Part shown: positions 35,496-44,020 of the stretch, piece after piece
Layout of the letters: every line of letters starts with the position of its first letter
Numbering within the stretch: position 1 is the first letter of the stretch
Assembly (NCBI GenBank): GCA_944326535.1
Contig: CALVEJ010000008.1
Span: forward strand, 1-45,427
Reading direction: 5' to 3'
Length of the DNA: 45,427 nucleotides
Source: Candidatus Gastranaerophilales bacterium
GTDB taxonomy: Bacteria; Cyanobacteriota; Vampirovibrionia; Gastranaerophilales; Gastranaerophilaceae
Position numbers and translations under genes: made by a program
Notes under the pieces: model-generated
What the model was told of the DNA's origin: nothing
Databases searched by the model: none
Seen by the model: the letters and a program-made list of their open reading frames with translations, nothing else

Positions 35496-36053
35496 ATGCC
35501 GTTTGAATTTAAAAGACTTGGTCTTGGTGATGTGACGCTTGTTACACCAAAAGTTTTTGGTGATTCAAGGGGCTTCTTTATGGAGTCATATCAGAAATCT
35601 ACATTTGTAAATAATGGCATAAATGTTGAATTTAACCAGGATAACCATTCAAAATCCACAAAAGGTGTATTGAGAGGACTGCATTATCAAACAAATCCAA
35701 AAGCTCAGGCAAAACTGGTACGCTGCTGCAGAGGTAAAATTTTTGACGTTGCTGTTGATATCAGAAGTTATTCTCCTACCTTTGGACAGTGGATAGGCGA
35801 AATTTTGTCTGAAGAAAATAAAAATATGCTATATATTCCTGAAGGATTTGCTCATGGGTTTGTAGTTCTGAGTGATGAGGCGGAATTACTTTATAAGGCA
35901 TCAAATGAATATTCGCCGCAAAATGACAGGGGCATCAGATGGAATGATCCTGACATAAACATAAAATGGGGTATAGATTTTGAACCATTGATTAGTGAAA
36001 AAGATGCTAAACAACCGTTTTTGAAAGAAGTTAAAAAGGAGGATCTGTTTTGA
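35496..36053 (+). CDS. rfbC: dTDP-4-dehydrorhamnose 3,5-epimerase
   Basis: Third step in dTDP-L-rhamnose synthesis. A 185-aa cupin with RGFFMESYQKS, FNQDNHSKSTKGVLRGLHYQ (active-site His), VDIRSYSPTFGQW and IPEGFAHGFVVLSDEAELLYK. It is first in the order C-B-D-A and overlaps rfbB by 4 bp. Confidence 0.96.
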   Translation: MPFEFKRLGLGDVTLVTPKVFGDSRGFFMESYQKSTFVNNGINVEFNQDNHSKSTKGVLRGLHYQTNPKAQAKLVRCCRGKIFDVAVDIRSYSPTFGQWIGEILSEENKNMLYIPEGFAHGFVVLSDEAELLYKASNEYSPQNDRGIRWNDPDINIKWGIDFEPLISEKDAKQPFLKEVKKEDLF

Positions 36054-37036
36054 AACTGTTAGTTACGGGCGGTGCGGGCTTTATCGGCAGCTGTTTTGTC
36101 CGCCATATGCTAAATACTCATAAAGATTATGAAATTATCAATCTGGATGCATTGACTTATGCCGGAAATATTGAAAATTTGGATGACGTTAAAGATAATC
36201 CGAATTACAAATTTGTTCACGGCAATATTTGCGACAAAAAACTTGCAAGAGAATTGATTATTGATGGAAATGTTGATGCTGTAATAAATTTTGCTGCTGA
36301 AAGCCATGTTGACAGATCAATAACGGGTCCGGAAATATTTATTGAGACAAATGTACAAGGTACCTTAAATCTGCTTCAGGCTGCAAAAGAAGCAAAGGTT
36401 CAGAGATTTTTGCAGGTTTCAACTGATGAAGTATATGGAACACTCGGAAAGGACGGATATTTCTATGAAACTACTCCTCTTGCACCAAACTCTCCGTATT
36501 CAGCATCAAAAGCAAGTGCTGATTTGCTTGTAAGAGCTTATTTTGAAACATATAAAATGCCGGTATTGAATACAAGATGTTCAAACAACTACGGTCCTTA
36601 CCAATATCCGGAAAAACTCATACCTTTCTTTATTTCTCAGCTTTTAAAGGGAGAAAAGGTTCCTGTTTATGGTGACGGAATGAACGTTCGGGACTGGTTA
36701 TATGTCTATGACCATTGCAGTGCTATAGATACGGTTCTTCACAAAGGAAGAGTCGGAGAAATTTATAATATCGGCGGACACAACGAAAAGACAAATCTTG
36801 AGATTACAAAGATTATTTTAAATGCAATGGGCAAGGATGAGTCATCTATAAAATACGTTGAAGACAGACTCGGACATGACAGACGCTATGCTATAGATAA
36901 TCATAAAATCCAAACTGAGCTTGGATGGTGCCCGTCATTGACTTTTGAAGAAGGTATAAAATTGACTATAGACTGGTATTTGAATAATCAGGCATGGATG
37001 AAATCTATTGAACAAAAGAAAGCGAGTCTGGTGTAA
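36050..37036 (+). CDS. rfbB: dTDP-glucose 4,6-dehydratase
   Basis: NAD-dependent short-chain dehydrogenase, second step of the pathway. VTGGAGFIGSCFVRHML binds NAD, the active site shows VSTDEVYGTL and YSASKASADLLVRAY (Tyr and Lys), and NNYGPYQYPEKLIP follows. The start is a TTG at 36050 with aaggagg upstream, overlapping the rfbC stop. Confidence 0.95.
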   Translation: MKLLVTGGAGFIGSCFVRHMLNTHKDYEIINLDALTYAGNIENLDDVKDNPNYKFVHGNICDKKLARELIIDGNVDAVINFAAESHVDRSITGPEIFIETNVQGTLNLLQAAKEAKVQRFLQVSTDEVYGTLGKDGYFYETTPLAPNSPYSASKASADLLVRAYFETYKMPVLNTRCSNNYGPYQYPEKLIPFFISQLLKGEKVPVYGDGMNVRDWLYVYDHCSAIDTVLHKGRVGEIYNIGGHNEKTNLEITKIILNAMGKDESSIKYVEDRLGHDRRYAIDNHKIQTELGWCPSLTFEEGIKLTIDWYLNNQAWMKSIEQKKASLV

Positions 37037-37884
37037 TGAGTGCAGATTTTTCTGAATTTGGCACCGTACTTGTTACCGGTGCAAACGGTATGCTCGGGCA
37101 AGATTTATGTCCGATGCTGGAAGACAGCGGATATGAGGTTATAGAGACAGATATCGATAATCTTGACATTACGAATGAAATTCAAACAAGAAACGTTATA
37201 TCTGATGTAAAACCGGACTACGTAATACATTGTGCTGCATATACAAATGTGGATAAAGCTGAAGAAGAGCAGGAAAAGGCTGAACTTATTAACGCAAAAG
37301 GCACTGAAAACATTGCAAAAGCCTGTAATGCTAATAATTCTTGCCTTGTTTATATTTCTACGGATTATGTGTTTGACGGCACAAAAAATTCGCCGTATGA
37401 ACCGGACGATATGACAAATCCTCTTGGCGTTTATGGGCTTACAAAGTTTCATGGAGAACAGGCTGTTCAAAAGTATTGTCCTAAACACTATATTACAAGA
37501 ACTAGCTGGCTATACGGACACCATGGCAAGAATTTTGTAGAAACTATGATATCATTGGCAGACAAGCCTGAACTAAAAGTTGTGAATGATCAGGTTGGCT
37601 GTCCTACGTGGACTGTTGATCTTTCAGATGCAATTATTTCCTTGATTGACGAAAATGCTGACTATGGAATTTATCATACATGCGGCGGCGGAAATACAAG
37701 CTGGTATGGATTTGCAAAAGAAATATTTGATCAGATGCATATGGATGTAAATTTGTTCCCCTGCACAACAGAGGAATATCCGAGACCGGCAAAACGTCCT
37801 AAATATAGTATTATGGATAATCAGGGATGTTTAAGAGACTGGAAACTTGCACTAAAAGAATATATAGAATTGAGGGTTGAATAG
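37036..37884 (+). CDS. rfbD: dTDP-4-dehydrorhamnose reductase
   Basis: Last step, NADPH-dependent reduction to dTDP-L-rhamnose. VTGANGMLGQDL is the nucleotide loop; INAKGTENIAKACN, YISTDYVFDGTKNSPY and YGLTKFHGEQAV carry the catalytic Ser/Tyr/Lys. Length is 282 aa. The ATG overlaps the rfbB stop by 1 bp. Confidence 0.95.
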   Translation: MSADFSEFGTVLVTGANGMLGQDLCPMLEDSGYEVIETDIDNLDITNEIQTRNVISDVKPDYVIHCAAYTNVDKAEEEQEKAELINAKGTENIAKACNANNSCLVYISTDYVFDGTKNSPYEPDDMTNPLGVYGLTKFHGEQAVQKYCPKHYITRTSWLYGHHGKNFVETMISLADKPELKVVNDQVGCPTWTVDLSDAIISLIDENADYGIYHTCGGGNTSWYGFAKEIFDQMHMDVNLFPCTTEEYPRPAKRPKYSIMDNQGCLRDWKLALKEYIELRVE

Positions 37885-38757
37885 ATGAAAGGTATTATTC
37901 TTGCAGGCGGAGCCGGCACAAGACTTTACCCGAGTACGATGGTTGTTTCAAAACAACTTTTGCCAATATATGACAAACCTATGGTTTATCATCCTATTTC
38001 TGTACTTATGCTTGCGGGAATAAGAGATATTTTGATTATTTCAACATCTCAGGATCTGCCTAATTTTGAAAAGCTGCTCGGTGACGGCTCTCAATTTGGC
38101 GTGAAATTCAGCTACAAGGAACAGCCTTCGCCTGACGGTTTGGCTCAGGCATTTATTCTGGGTGAAGATTTTATTGGCAGTGATTGTGCTTGTTTGATAC
38201 TGGGAGATAATATTTTCTATGGACCTGGGTTTTCAGGAACGCTGAGAAAAGTTGTTGAAAGAACACAAACTAACGGCGGTGCAACTGTATTCGGGTATCA
38301 GGTCAAAGATCCTGAAAGGTTTGGTGTTGTTTCTTTTGATGATAAAGGAATTGCACAAACTATAGAAGAAAAGCCTGCAAATCCAAAATCAAACTATGCT
38401 GTCACAGGTTTGTATTTTTATGACAACAGGGTTGTCAACTATGCAAAGAGTCTGAAACCTTCGTCAAGAGGAGAATTGGAAATTACCGATTTAAACAAGA
38501 TTTACCTGCAGAATAAAGAGTTGAATGTAGAGCTTCTCGGCAGAGGTTTTGCATGGCTGGATACGGGTACGCATCATTCACTCCTTCAAGCAAGCCAGTA
38601 TGTTCAAACAATTGAGGAAAACCAGGGTATAAAAATAGCTTGCCTTGAAGAAGTTGCGTATAGAATGGGATTTCTTTCGAAAGATGATCTGAAAAAGCAG
38701 TCTGAAAAATACAAAAATAACGAATACTATAACTATATAAATAAAATTATTAAATAA
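37885..38757 (+). CDS. rfbA: Glucose-1-phosphate thymidylyltransferase
   Basis: First step, giving dTDP-glucose. The [20 protein letters not shown] nucleotide-binding loop opens the protein, with [14 protein letters not shown] and [10 protein letters not shown] (metal-binding Asp). Length 290 aa is standard. It starts directly after the rfbD stop; the next gene follows by 2 bp. Confidence 0.96.
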   Translation: MKGIILAGGAGTRLYPSTMVVSKQLLPIYDKPMVYHPISVLMLAGIRDILIISTSQDLPNFEKLLGDGSQFGVKFSYKEQPSPDGLAQAFILGEDFIGSDCACLILGDNIFYGPGFSGTLRKVVERTQTNGGATVFGYQVKDPERFGVVSFDDKGIAQTIEEKPANPKSNYAVTGLYFYDNRVVNYAKSLKPSSRGELEITDLNKIYLQNKELNVELLGRGFAWLDTGTHHSLLQASQYVQTIEENQGIKIACLEEVAYRMGFLSKDDLKKQSEKYKNNEYYNYINKIIK

Positions 38758-38759
38758 TT

Positions 38760-39734
38760 ATGCATACATTATTGATAAAAACCGTCGCATTAATAAATAC
38801 ACTAAACGAAACAATTTTTTCACCGGTGGATAAATTGATAGAACTGCTGCCCTTTTCGGATTGGGTAATTGATGCAGTTGTTGACAGTATTCATATGCTG
38901 CCGTTTTTGTTTTTTATTTTTGTGTTTATAGAATTAATTGAGTATTTTTATTCTGACAAAATGAAAAAACTTGCGCAATATTCTGACAGAGTCGGACCGC
39001 TGGCAGGGAGCCTTGCGGCTTCATTTCCTCAGTGCGGGTTTTCTGTCATTGCCAGTACTTTGTATACAAAAAGAATGATTACCAAGGGTACTCTTCTTGC
39101 TGTTTATCTTTCTACTTCGGATGAAGCAATTCCCGTCATCATGTCTGAGCCTTCAAAAATAGGTCTGGTTGTCCCTATACTACTTACAAAGATTCTGATT
39201 GCGATAATAGCCGGTTATGCAATAGATTTTATTCTTGATAAAACACAGAAAAACAATTTGACAATAGATATAGAACAGGAAGAACCTGAAGAAGGATGCT
39301 GTCATCACCATTTGAATGTAAAAAGAAAAAGAGATTTGATTATTCATCCGGTATTTCATACATTAAATGTTTTTATTTTCATTTTCCTCGTTACTTTGGG
39401 TATAAATTATCTGGTTTTTCTGGTTGGCGGAGAAGAAAATTTGGGACAGTATTTTTTGCATGATTCAATATTCCAGCCGGTAATAACGGCAATAGTCGGT
39501 TTGATACCCAATTGTGCGGCTTCTGTCGCTATTACTGTTATGTATTTAAAAGGGGCAATCGGTTTTGGCTCTGTAATTTCCGGTTTGTGTTCCAGTGCGG
39601 GGCTCGGACTGCTTGTGCTGTTAAAGAAAAATGACAGCTTAAAAGATACTTTAAAAATAGTATTTCTGCTTTTGTTTGTAAGTATATTTTCAGGAATAAT
39701 ACTACAATCTTTATTCGATGGGCTAATAAAATAA
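38760..39734 (+). CDS. Putative heavy-metal exporter (ArsP_2-like, ten-helix)
   Basis: A 324-aa membrane protein of about ten helices with two pseudo-symmetric halves. The half-defining motifs are FPQCGFS (about 89-95) and IPNCAAS (about 249-255). The loop between contains EGCCHHHL (about 177-184), a likely metal-binding site. This fits the putative 10TM exporter family PF11449, annotated as arsenic efflux or manganese transport. It lies 2 bp after rfbA and is probably co-transcribed, but no functional link to rhamnose is obvious. Confidence 0.72.
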   Translation: MHTLLIKTVALINTLNETIFSPVDKLIELLPFSDWVIDAVVDSIHMLPFLFFIFVFIELIEYFYSDKMKKLAQYSDRVGPLAGSLAASFPQCGFSVIASTLYTKRMITKGTLLAVYLSTSDEAIPVIMSEPSKIGLVVPILLTKILIAIIAGYAIDFILDKTQKNNLTIDIEQEEPEEGCCHHHLNVKRKRDLIIHPVFHTLNVFIFIFLVTLGINYLVFLVGGEENLGQYFLHDSIFQPVITAIVGLIPNCAASVAITVMYLKGAIGFGSVISGLCSSAGLGLLVLLKKNDSLKDTLKIVFLLLFVSIFSGIILQSLFDGLIK

Positions 39735-39782
39735 ATATTGTCGTGATTTAAACTCAAATTGTAGATAAAAGGAGTTTAACTT

Positions 39783-40112
39783 ATGATGATGCTGGTAAGA
39801 TGGATATGTTACGCCCTTGCAATTATATTTACTGCTTGGGTAATTCCGGGAATTTCAGTTGCAAATTTTTTGAGCGCACTGCTTGCATGTGTCGTCATTG
39901 CATTGATAAATGCGTTTGTAAAACCTATTTTGGAGTTTATTTCACTGCCGATAAATTTTCTTACTGTCGGTTTGTTTTCGCTTGTGATAAATGCTCTGCT
40001 TTTAATGCTTGCTGGATGGCTGACTCCGGGTCTTGAAGTCGATGGCTTTTGGAGTGCATTTTTCGGAGCAATTGTATTGTCCGTGCTCAGTCTCGGAATT
40101 AGTAAAATATAA
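39783..40112 (+). CDS. Small four-helix membrane protein (PF04020 phage-holin-like)
   Basis: A 109-aa protein almost wholly hydrophobic, four helices, with the family pattern WVIPGISVANFLSAL, NAFVKPILEFISLPIN and LAGWLTPGLEVDGFWSAF. This family (holin superfamily IV) is common in bacteria without any phage nearby, so lysis function is not implied. An aaaggag ribosome binding site precedes the ATG. Confidence 0.85.
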   Translation: MMMLVRWICYALAIIFTAWVIPGISVANFLSALLACVVIALINAFVKPILEFISLPINFLTVGLFSLVINALLLMLAGWLTPGLEVDGFWSAFFGAIVLSVLSLGISKI

Positions 40113-40118
40113 ATATGT

Positions 40119-40580
40119 TTATTTTACATTCTTGTATGTACTGATGTGTGTACCGTCCATATCATATTTTTTAATCAGTCCGTCTCTGTCAACTTTAAAA
40201 TACCCAAGTGCTGTGCCGTCTTTGTCATAGAGCATTGTTCTGTATTTTGATGTTGCAACAAAATAACCTATCTCATGATTGTATTTGTCATAAAGATATG
40301 TTTTTCCGGACTGATTATTTTTGTATTTTGAGACTACATTGCCATTCGTATCGTATTTTGTAGTCGTTCCGAAACCGTCATTGATGTAGTATCCGGTTTC
40401 TGCTCCATATGTGTTGTATTCGATTACTGATATGTTGGCTTTTGTGTTGTATGCTCCAACTCTCATTCCTGTTAAGCTCGGCTTTTTTACTTCCGAACCA
40501 ATACCGCCGGCAAGGCAAGTGTTTATACTACAGAATACTGATATAACCAATAGTAGTGTTGAAATAATTTTTCTGTTCAT
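40119..40580 (-). CDS. Secreted small repeat protein
   Basis: The start at ATG 40580 is favoured by gagga upstream and by the signal peptide that begins there (MNRKIISTLLLVISVFCSI, cleavage probably after CLA). The mature ~130 residues carry four or five imperfect ~21-aa repeats of the type YDxxGxxxGYF (YDKYNHEIGYFVATSKYRT, YDKDGTALGYFKVDRDGL), reminiscent of YD or MORN-like β-repeats. Likely periplasmic or surface-exposed. Function unknown. It is convergent with the holin-like gene. Confidence 0.65.
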   Translation of the reverse strand: MNRKIISTLLLVISVFCSINTCLAGGIGSEVKKPSLTGMRVGAYNTKANISVIEYNTYGAETGYYINDGFGTTTKYDTNGNVVSKYKNNQSGKTYLYDKYNHEIGYFVATSKYRTMLYDKDGTALGYFKVDRDGLIKKYDMDGTHISTYKNVK

Positions 40581-40660
40581 AGCATTCCTCAAAAACATAC
40601 TTTTACAGTATATTTTAGTCCATTATTTGATAAAGGCAAAGTTGTGAAATATTTTTAAAA

Positions 40661-41494
40661 TTATTGCTCTTTTTCGTTAAATATAAATGACTGTTTTGCC
40701 GCTACACCCAGCCCTATACCGGCAAGAATATATGTTCCGAGCGCAAGCGCATAATTCTTTTTAAGAATTTTTAAACCGGCAGGGTTGTTCAATACTTTTT
40801 TTGCAGCTTTTATTCCTCTTCCTGAAGCAATAGCTTCTTCTGCTATAGTTGGAAGAAATGCGCAGAAACCAAGAATACCTGCATTACGTTCAATAAAGTT
40901 TTTCTTTTCACCGGGTTTGTCATTTGATATGAGTCCGTTTGCAAGAAGCAGTGCCATGGGAGCATATCCTGCATATTTTCTTGTACCTTGTAAAAATTTA
41001 GTAAAGCCATGTTTTGCATTGATAGCATGTCCAAGTTCATGTAATATCAATGACGGTTTGGATTTTGGTGCAACTGCAAGTTTTATTTTGTTTGCAAAAA
41101 ATGCATTTTCGCCTTTTGCAACGGCTTCAATTTCTTTTCCCAGTCCGTATCTTGTAGCATATGCCGCTTTGTTTGCTTCATCTACAAATCCGACTGTTAC
41201 ATCAAGATTGTTTTTTGTTACCATGTCTTTTGCAACTTTTACAACTTTGTCGGGTGTCGTAAATTCTTTTCCGGCGCTCAGTTTATTCGATAAGATTTTT
41301 GATCCTTTTTCAAGCCCTGTAGATATAACTTGAAGCAATGCAGCCAACCCCAGTGTCTTTGCTGCTTGCTGCGGATCATTTGATGTGCTTTCATTTGTAT
41401 AGTACGGGGGCTGACCGTATCCTCCGTAATATGGATTTATATACGGACTTGTGTATAAATTAGGGTTAATTTGTTGCGTACTGATTGGAATCAT
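40661..41494 (-). CDS. Membrane-associated HExxH metallopeptidase-like protein
   Basis: A 277-aa protein. Its Pro/Tyr/Asn-rich first 40 residues look disordered. The zinc motif SLILHELGHAINAKH (His152, Glu153, His156) is followed by hydrophobic helices at about 176-190, 203-218 and 244-265; EE at 219-220 (PTIAEEAIAS) may supply the third ligand. This order (HELGH before membrane helices) suggests an intramembrane or membrane-bound protease, but homology to M48/M50 is unproven. The ATG is preceded by only a weak aggta. Confidence 0.6.
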   Translation of the reverse strand: MIPISTQQINPNLYTSPYINPYYGGYGQPPYYTNESTSNDPQQAAKTLGLAALLQVISTGLEKGSKILSNKLSAGKEFTTPDKVVKVAKDMVTKNNLDVTVGFVDEANKAAYATRYGLGKEIEAVAKGENAFFANKIKLAVAPKSKPSLILHELGHAINAKHGFTKFLQGTRKYAGYAPMALLLANGLISNDKPGEKKNFIERNAGILGFCAFLPTIAEEAIASGRGIKAAKKVLNNPAGLKILKKNYALALGTYILAGIGLGVAAKQSFIFNEKEQ

Positions 41495-41601
41495 AATAAC
41501 TTACCTACAGTTAGTATAAAACATGACCATAGATTTTTTTGCGTTTGTTGAATAATTTTGTTACAAAATCCATAATAGTATAAATGGAGTACAAATATTA
41601 T

Positions 41602-41639
41602 TGTTACTATGATAACATTATGTTAGTATGATAACATTA
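41602..41639. promoter_or_regulatory. Doubled operator ahead of the TolC-like gene
   Basis: Two 19-bp units, 41602-41620 and 41621-41639, differ by one base. Each contains the dyad TGTTA-N6-TAACA and a TATGAT -10-like hexamer (41608-41613, 41627-41632). Binding of a dimeric repressor to either dyad would cover the promoter. The 19-bp period is close to two helical turns. Confidence 0.6.
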
Positions 41640-41658
41640 ATTCTTCAAGGAGAATATA

Positions 41659-43053
41659 ATGAAGTATAAAAGATTAGTCGCAGCAGTAATAACGGCAAGC
41701 TTCTTGGGCATGAATATCATGCCGGCGGCATGCCTTGCATCAACAAAAAAAGTTAAAGAAAAAAAAGAAAAACAAAGTAATAAAGTAATTAAATCAAAAG
41801 TATCCGAATACCGGTTTGATTATGTCAATACTGATTGGTGGAAGAGTTTTGATGATGAGTATTTGAATGATTATATTATCAGGGCGATTGAAAACAACCA
41901 TGACCTGAAAATAGCCACACTCAGAGTAGAACAATACCATCAAATGACAAAACTTGAGTTTGCAAATCAATTGCCTCAAGTATCGGGCGGTTTTTCTCCT
42001 ACCGGTATGAAACTCCCCGGCAGCACAAGCACAACAGGCATGTGGGCTTTTCCTGTTGTTGTCAGCTATGAGTTGGATCTGTTTTTGAAAAACCGGGATA
42101 AAACACGTGCTTCAAAAAAAGAATGGGAAAAATCAAAGTTTGATGAAAGGGCATCTTATATTGCTATTTCGTCAGCAGTCGGCTCAACTTATTTTAATAT
42201 AATAAAAGCTGATAAATTGATTGAACTTCAAAAAGAAATTATAAAGGACAGAAAAGAAATTTATGAATTGATGGCTGCAAGAAATGCTGTCGGACTCACA
42301 TCAACCGCTGATATGGTCAGTGCAAACAAAGCATATGTGGCTGCTACTGCGGATCTTGCCGATTTGGAAAAATCTAGAACAGTTTTCCTAAACAGCCTTG
42401 CTGTTTTGATTGGCGAAAGTCCTGCAAATATTTCTGAATTAAAAAGAAAGCCGTATGATGATTCATATCTTGTAAAAATACCTGAATCTATACCATCAGA
42501 GGTTATAGATCAAAGACCCGATTATCTTGCGGCTGAAAAAATGGTGGAAAAAGCGGGTATTGATGTCAGAGTTGCAAAAAAAGAATTTTTGCCGAGTATT
42601 AATCTTATAGGCTTGGCTGCTTTTGGCGCTTCTTCTTTGAGTCAGGCATTTAACTGGAGCAGTATGCTGGGTCTGTTTGGCGGAAGTGCAATGCTTAACC
42701 TGTTTACAGGCGGAAAAAAGGTTGCAAACTTGAAACTCAAAAAGAATGCATATGAACAGATTTTGCATGACTACTACAATACAAACCTCAAAGCAATTCA
42801 GGAGGTTAATGACTCACTGGTTTCGTTGAAACAGGACGACAAGAAGTATAAGACAAACCTCAAGGTATTTAATCTTGAACAGGAAGATTTTAAATACTCT
42901 GAACATAAATATGATGCAGGTTTGATTTCGTATCTTGATTTGCTTCAAAGAAAAGAAAATCTTCTTTCTTTGAACAAACAGGTTGTCTCAAATAAAATAG
43001 ACTGCAATGTTGATTATATCGGCTTGTATAAGGCAACGGGCACGAAATTATAA
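41659..43053 (+). CDS. TolC/NodT-type outer-membrane efflux protein
   Basis: A 464-aa outer-membrane channel protein. The signal peptide (about 1-28) ends at CLA; a Lys-rich linker follows. The Pfam OEP repeats are recognisable: NTDWWKSFDDEYLNDYIIRAIENNHDLKIA at the start and the QAFNWSSMLGLFGGSAMLNLFTGGKK segment in the second, with long α-helical barrel stretches. No RND or ABC pump gene is adjacent. Strong aaggag ribosome binding site and a doubled operator upstream imply inducible expression. Confidence 0.88.
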   Translation: MKYKRLVAAVITASFLGMNIMPAACLASTKKVKEKKEKQSNKVIKSKVSEYRFDYVNTDWWKSFDDEYLNDYIIRAIENNHDLKIATLRVEQYHQMTKLEFANQLPQVSGGFSPTGMKLPGSTSTTGMWAFPVVVSYELDLFLKNRDKTRASKKEWEKSKFDERASYIAISSAVGSTYFNIIKADKLIELQKEIIKDRKEIYELMAARNAVGLTSTADMVSANKAYVAATADLADLEKSRTVFLNSLAVLIGESPANISELKRKPYDDSYLVKIPESIPSEVIDQRPDYLAAEKMVEKAGIDVRVAKKEFLPSINLIGLAAFGASSLSQAFNWSSMLGLFGGSAMLNLFTGGKKVANLKLKKNAYEQILHDYYNTNLKAIQEVNDSLVSLKQDDKKYKTNLKVFNLEQEDFKYSEHKYDAGLISYLDLLQRKENLLSLNKQVVSNKIDCNVDYIGLYKATGTKL

Positions 43054-43094
43054 TTTGTTTGTATGTCGTTGTACTTTTTTGATGAATTCTAAGT

Positions 43095-43598
43095 ATGATG
43101 TTTGAATATTGTCCAATTTGCGCAAATAAGCTGTCCCTAAAAACAGCCGGAGACGATGGAGAGATACCTTTTTGTGAGGCTTGTAACCGGTATTGGTTTA
43201 ATTTGTTTCCTGTTTGTGTAATTGCATTAATTGTAAATCAGTTTGATGAAGTTGTTCTGTTGAAGCAATCATATTTATCGACTCAATATTCTACATATGT
43301 TGCCGGATATATGCAAAGCGGAGAGAGTGCAGAACAGGCAATTCAAAGAGAAATAAAAGAAGAAATAGGGCTGGATGTGTCTGAATTGTGTTATGTTACT
43401 TCGCACTGGTTTAATATGAAACAGATACTTATGATAGGTTTTATTGCCAAAACATCCAAGGCGGATTTTGTATTATCTTCAGAAGTCGATTCTGCCGAGT
43501 GGGTCAGACTGCAAGATGTTCCTCAAAAAATTTACCCCGAACATCCTGATAATATTGCATATTTGCTGTACAAAGAATATTTGAGACGAAAGGGTTAA
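43095..43598 (+). CDS. NUDIX hydrolase with N-terminal zinc ribbon (NudC-like)
   Basis: A 167-aa protein. C6, C9, C27 and C30 form a zinc ribbon as in NADH pyrophosphatase NudC. The Nudix box GYMQSGESAEQAIQREIKEEIGL follows at about 72-94 and fits GX5EX7REUXEEXGU. The NudC signature SQPWPFPxS is not intact (here SHWFNMKQ), so NADH/NAD-RNA activity is uncertain. It starts 42 bp after the TolC-like gene; two adjacent ATG codons (43095, 43098) are possible starts. Confidence 0.85.
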   Translation: MMFEYCPICANKLSLKTAGDDGEIPFCEACNRYWFNLFPVCVIALIVNQFDEVVLLKQSYLSTQYSTYVAGYMQSGESAEQAIQREIKEEIGLDVSELCYVTSHWFNMKQILMIGFIAKTSKADFVLSSEVDSAEWVRLQDVPQKIYPEHPDNIAYLLYKEYLRRKG

Positions 43599-43658
43599 TG
43601 TTAAAGTCTTTTGTCTCTATTTTGCTTAGTCTTATATTAAATCTTATTCAAATATTTT

Positions 43659-43875
43659 AGTTTCGTAGGTTGGGCATACTTGCCCAACGATAAAATTGGA
43701 CATTAATTTGACTCGAAATTCTCTTTGTTTTTGAATTTCAGTCTAATTTAAAAATAATCTTTGTAATTTTATGTTCTAATAAAATCTGATTTCGTCTGGT
43801 TTGTTTTTTATAATCAAGCAGCTTCCGACGGCTAATATTTAGTGTTGTTGGGCAGGTATGCCCAAACGACAGTCC
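43659..43875. mobile_element. MITE/REP-like inverted-repeat element, copy 1
   Basis: Left end agtttcgtaggttgggc opens the palindrome GTTGGGC-N6-GCCCAAC; right end holds its inverted copy, gttgggcaggtatgcccaaa, and finishes in cgacagtcc. The first 73 bp match copy 2 with one mismatch; the middle is diverged. No open frame or transposase is inside. It fills most of the 422-bp gene-free stretch between the NUDIX gene and the HExxH gene; nothing else was seen there. The GTAG before the palindrome recalls REP elements of the RAYT type, but that is inference. Confidence 0.75.
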
Positions 43876-44020
43876 CTAATAATCCTGTTCTATAATAAAT
43901 TTCTCTTTTATCAATAGTTTGTTGATTTATGTACTAAAAAATATTTATATTTTTGTGGCAATTTTAAAAACATAAATGTTTTTATAAAAATAGTAGGTAA
44001 GTTAATAAAGGAATATCATC

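Noticed and set aside
39783-40112. Prophage holin
   Set aside because: The family name includes holin, but there are no other phage genes and this family is common in chromosomes.
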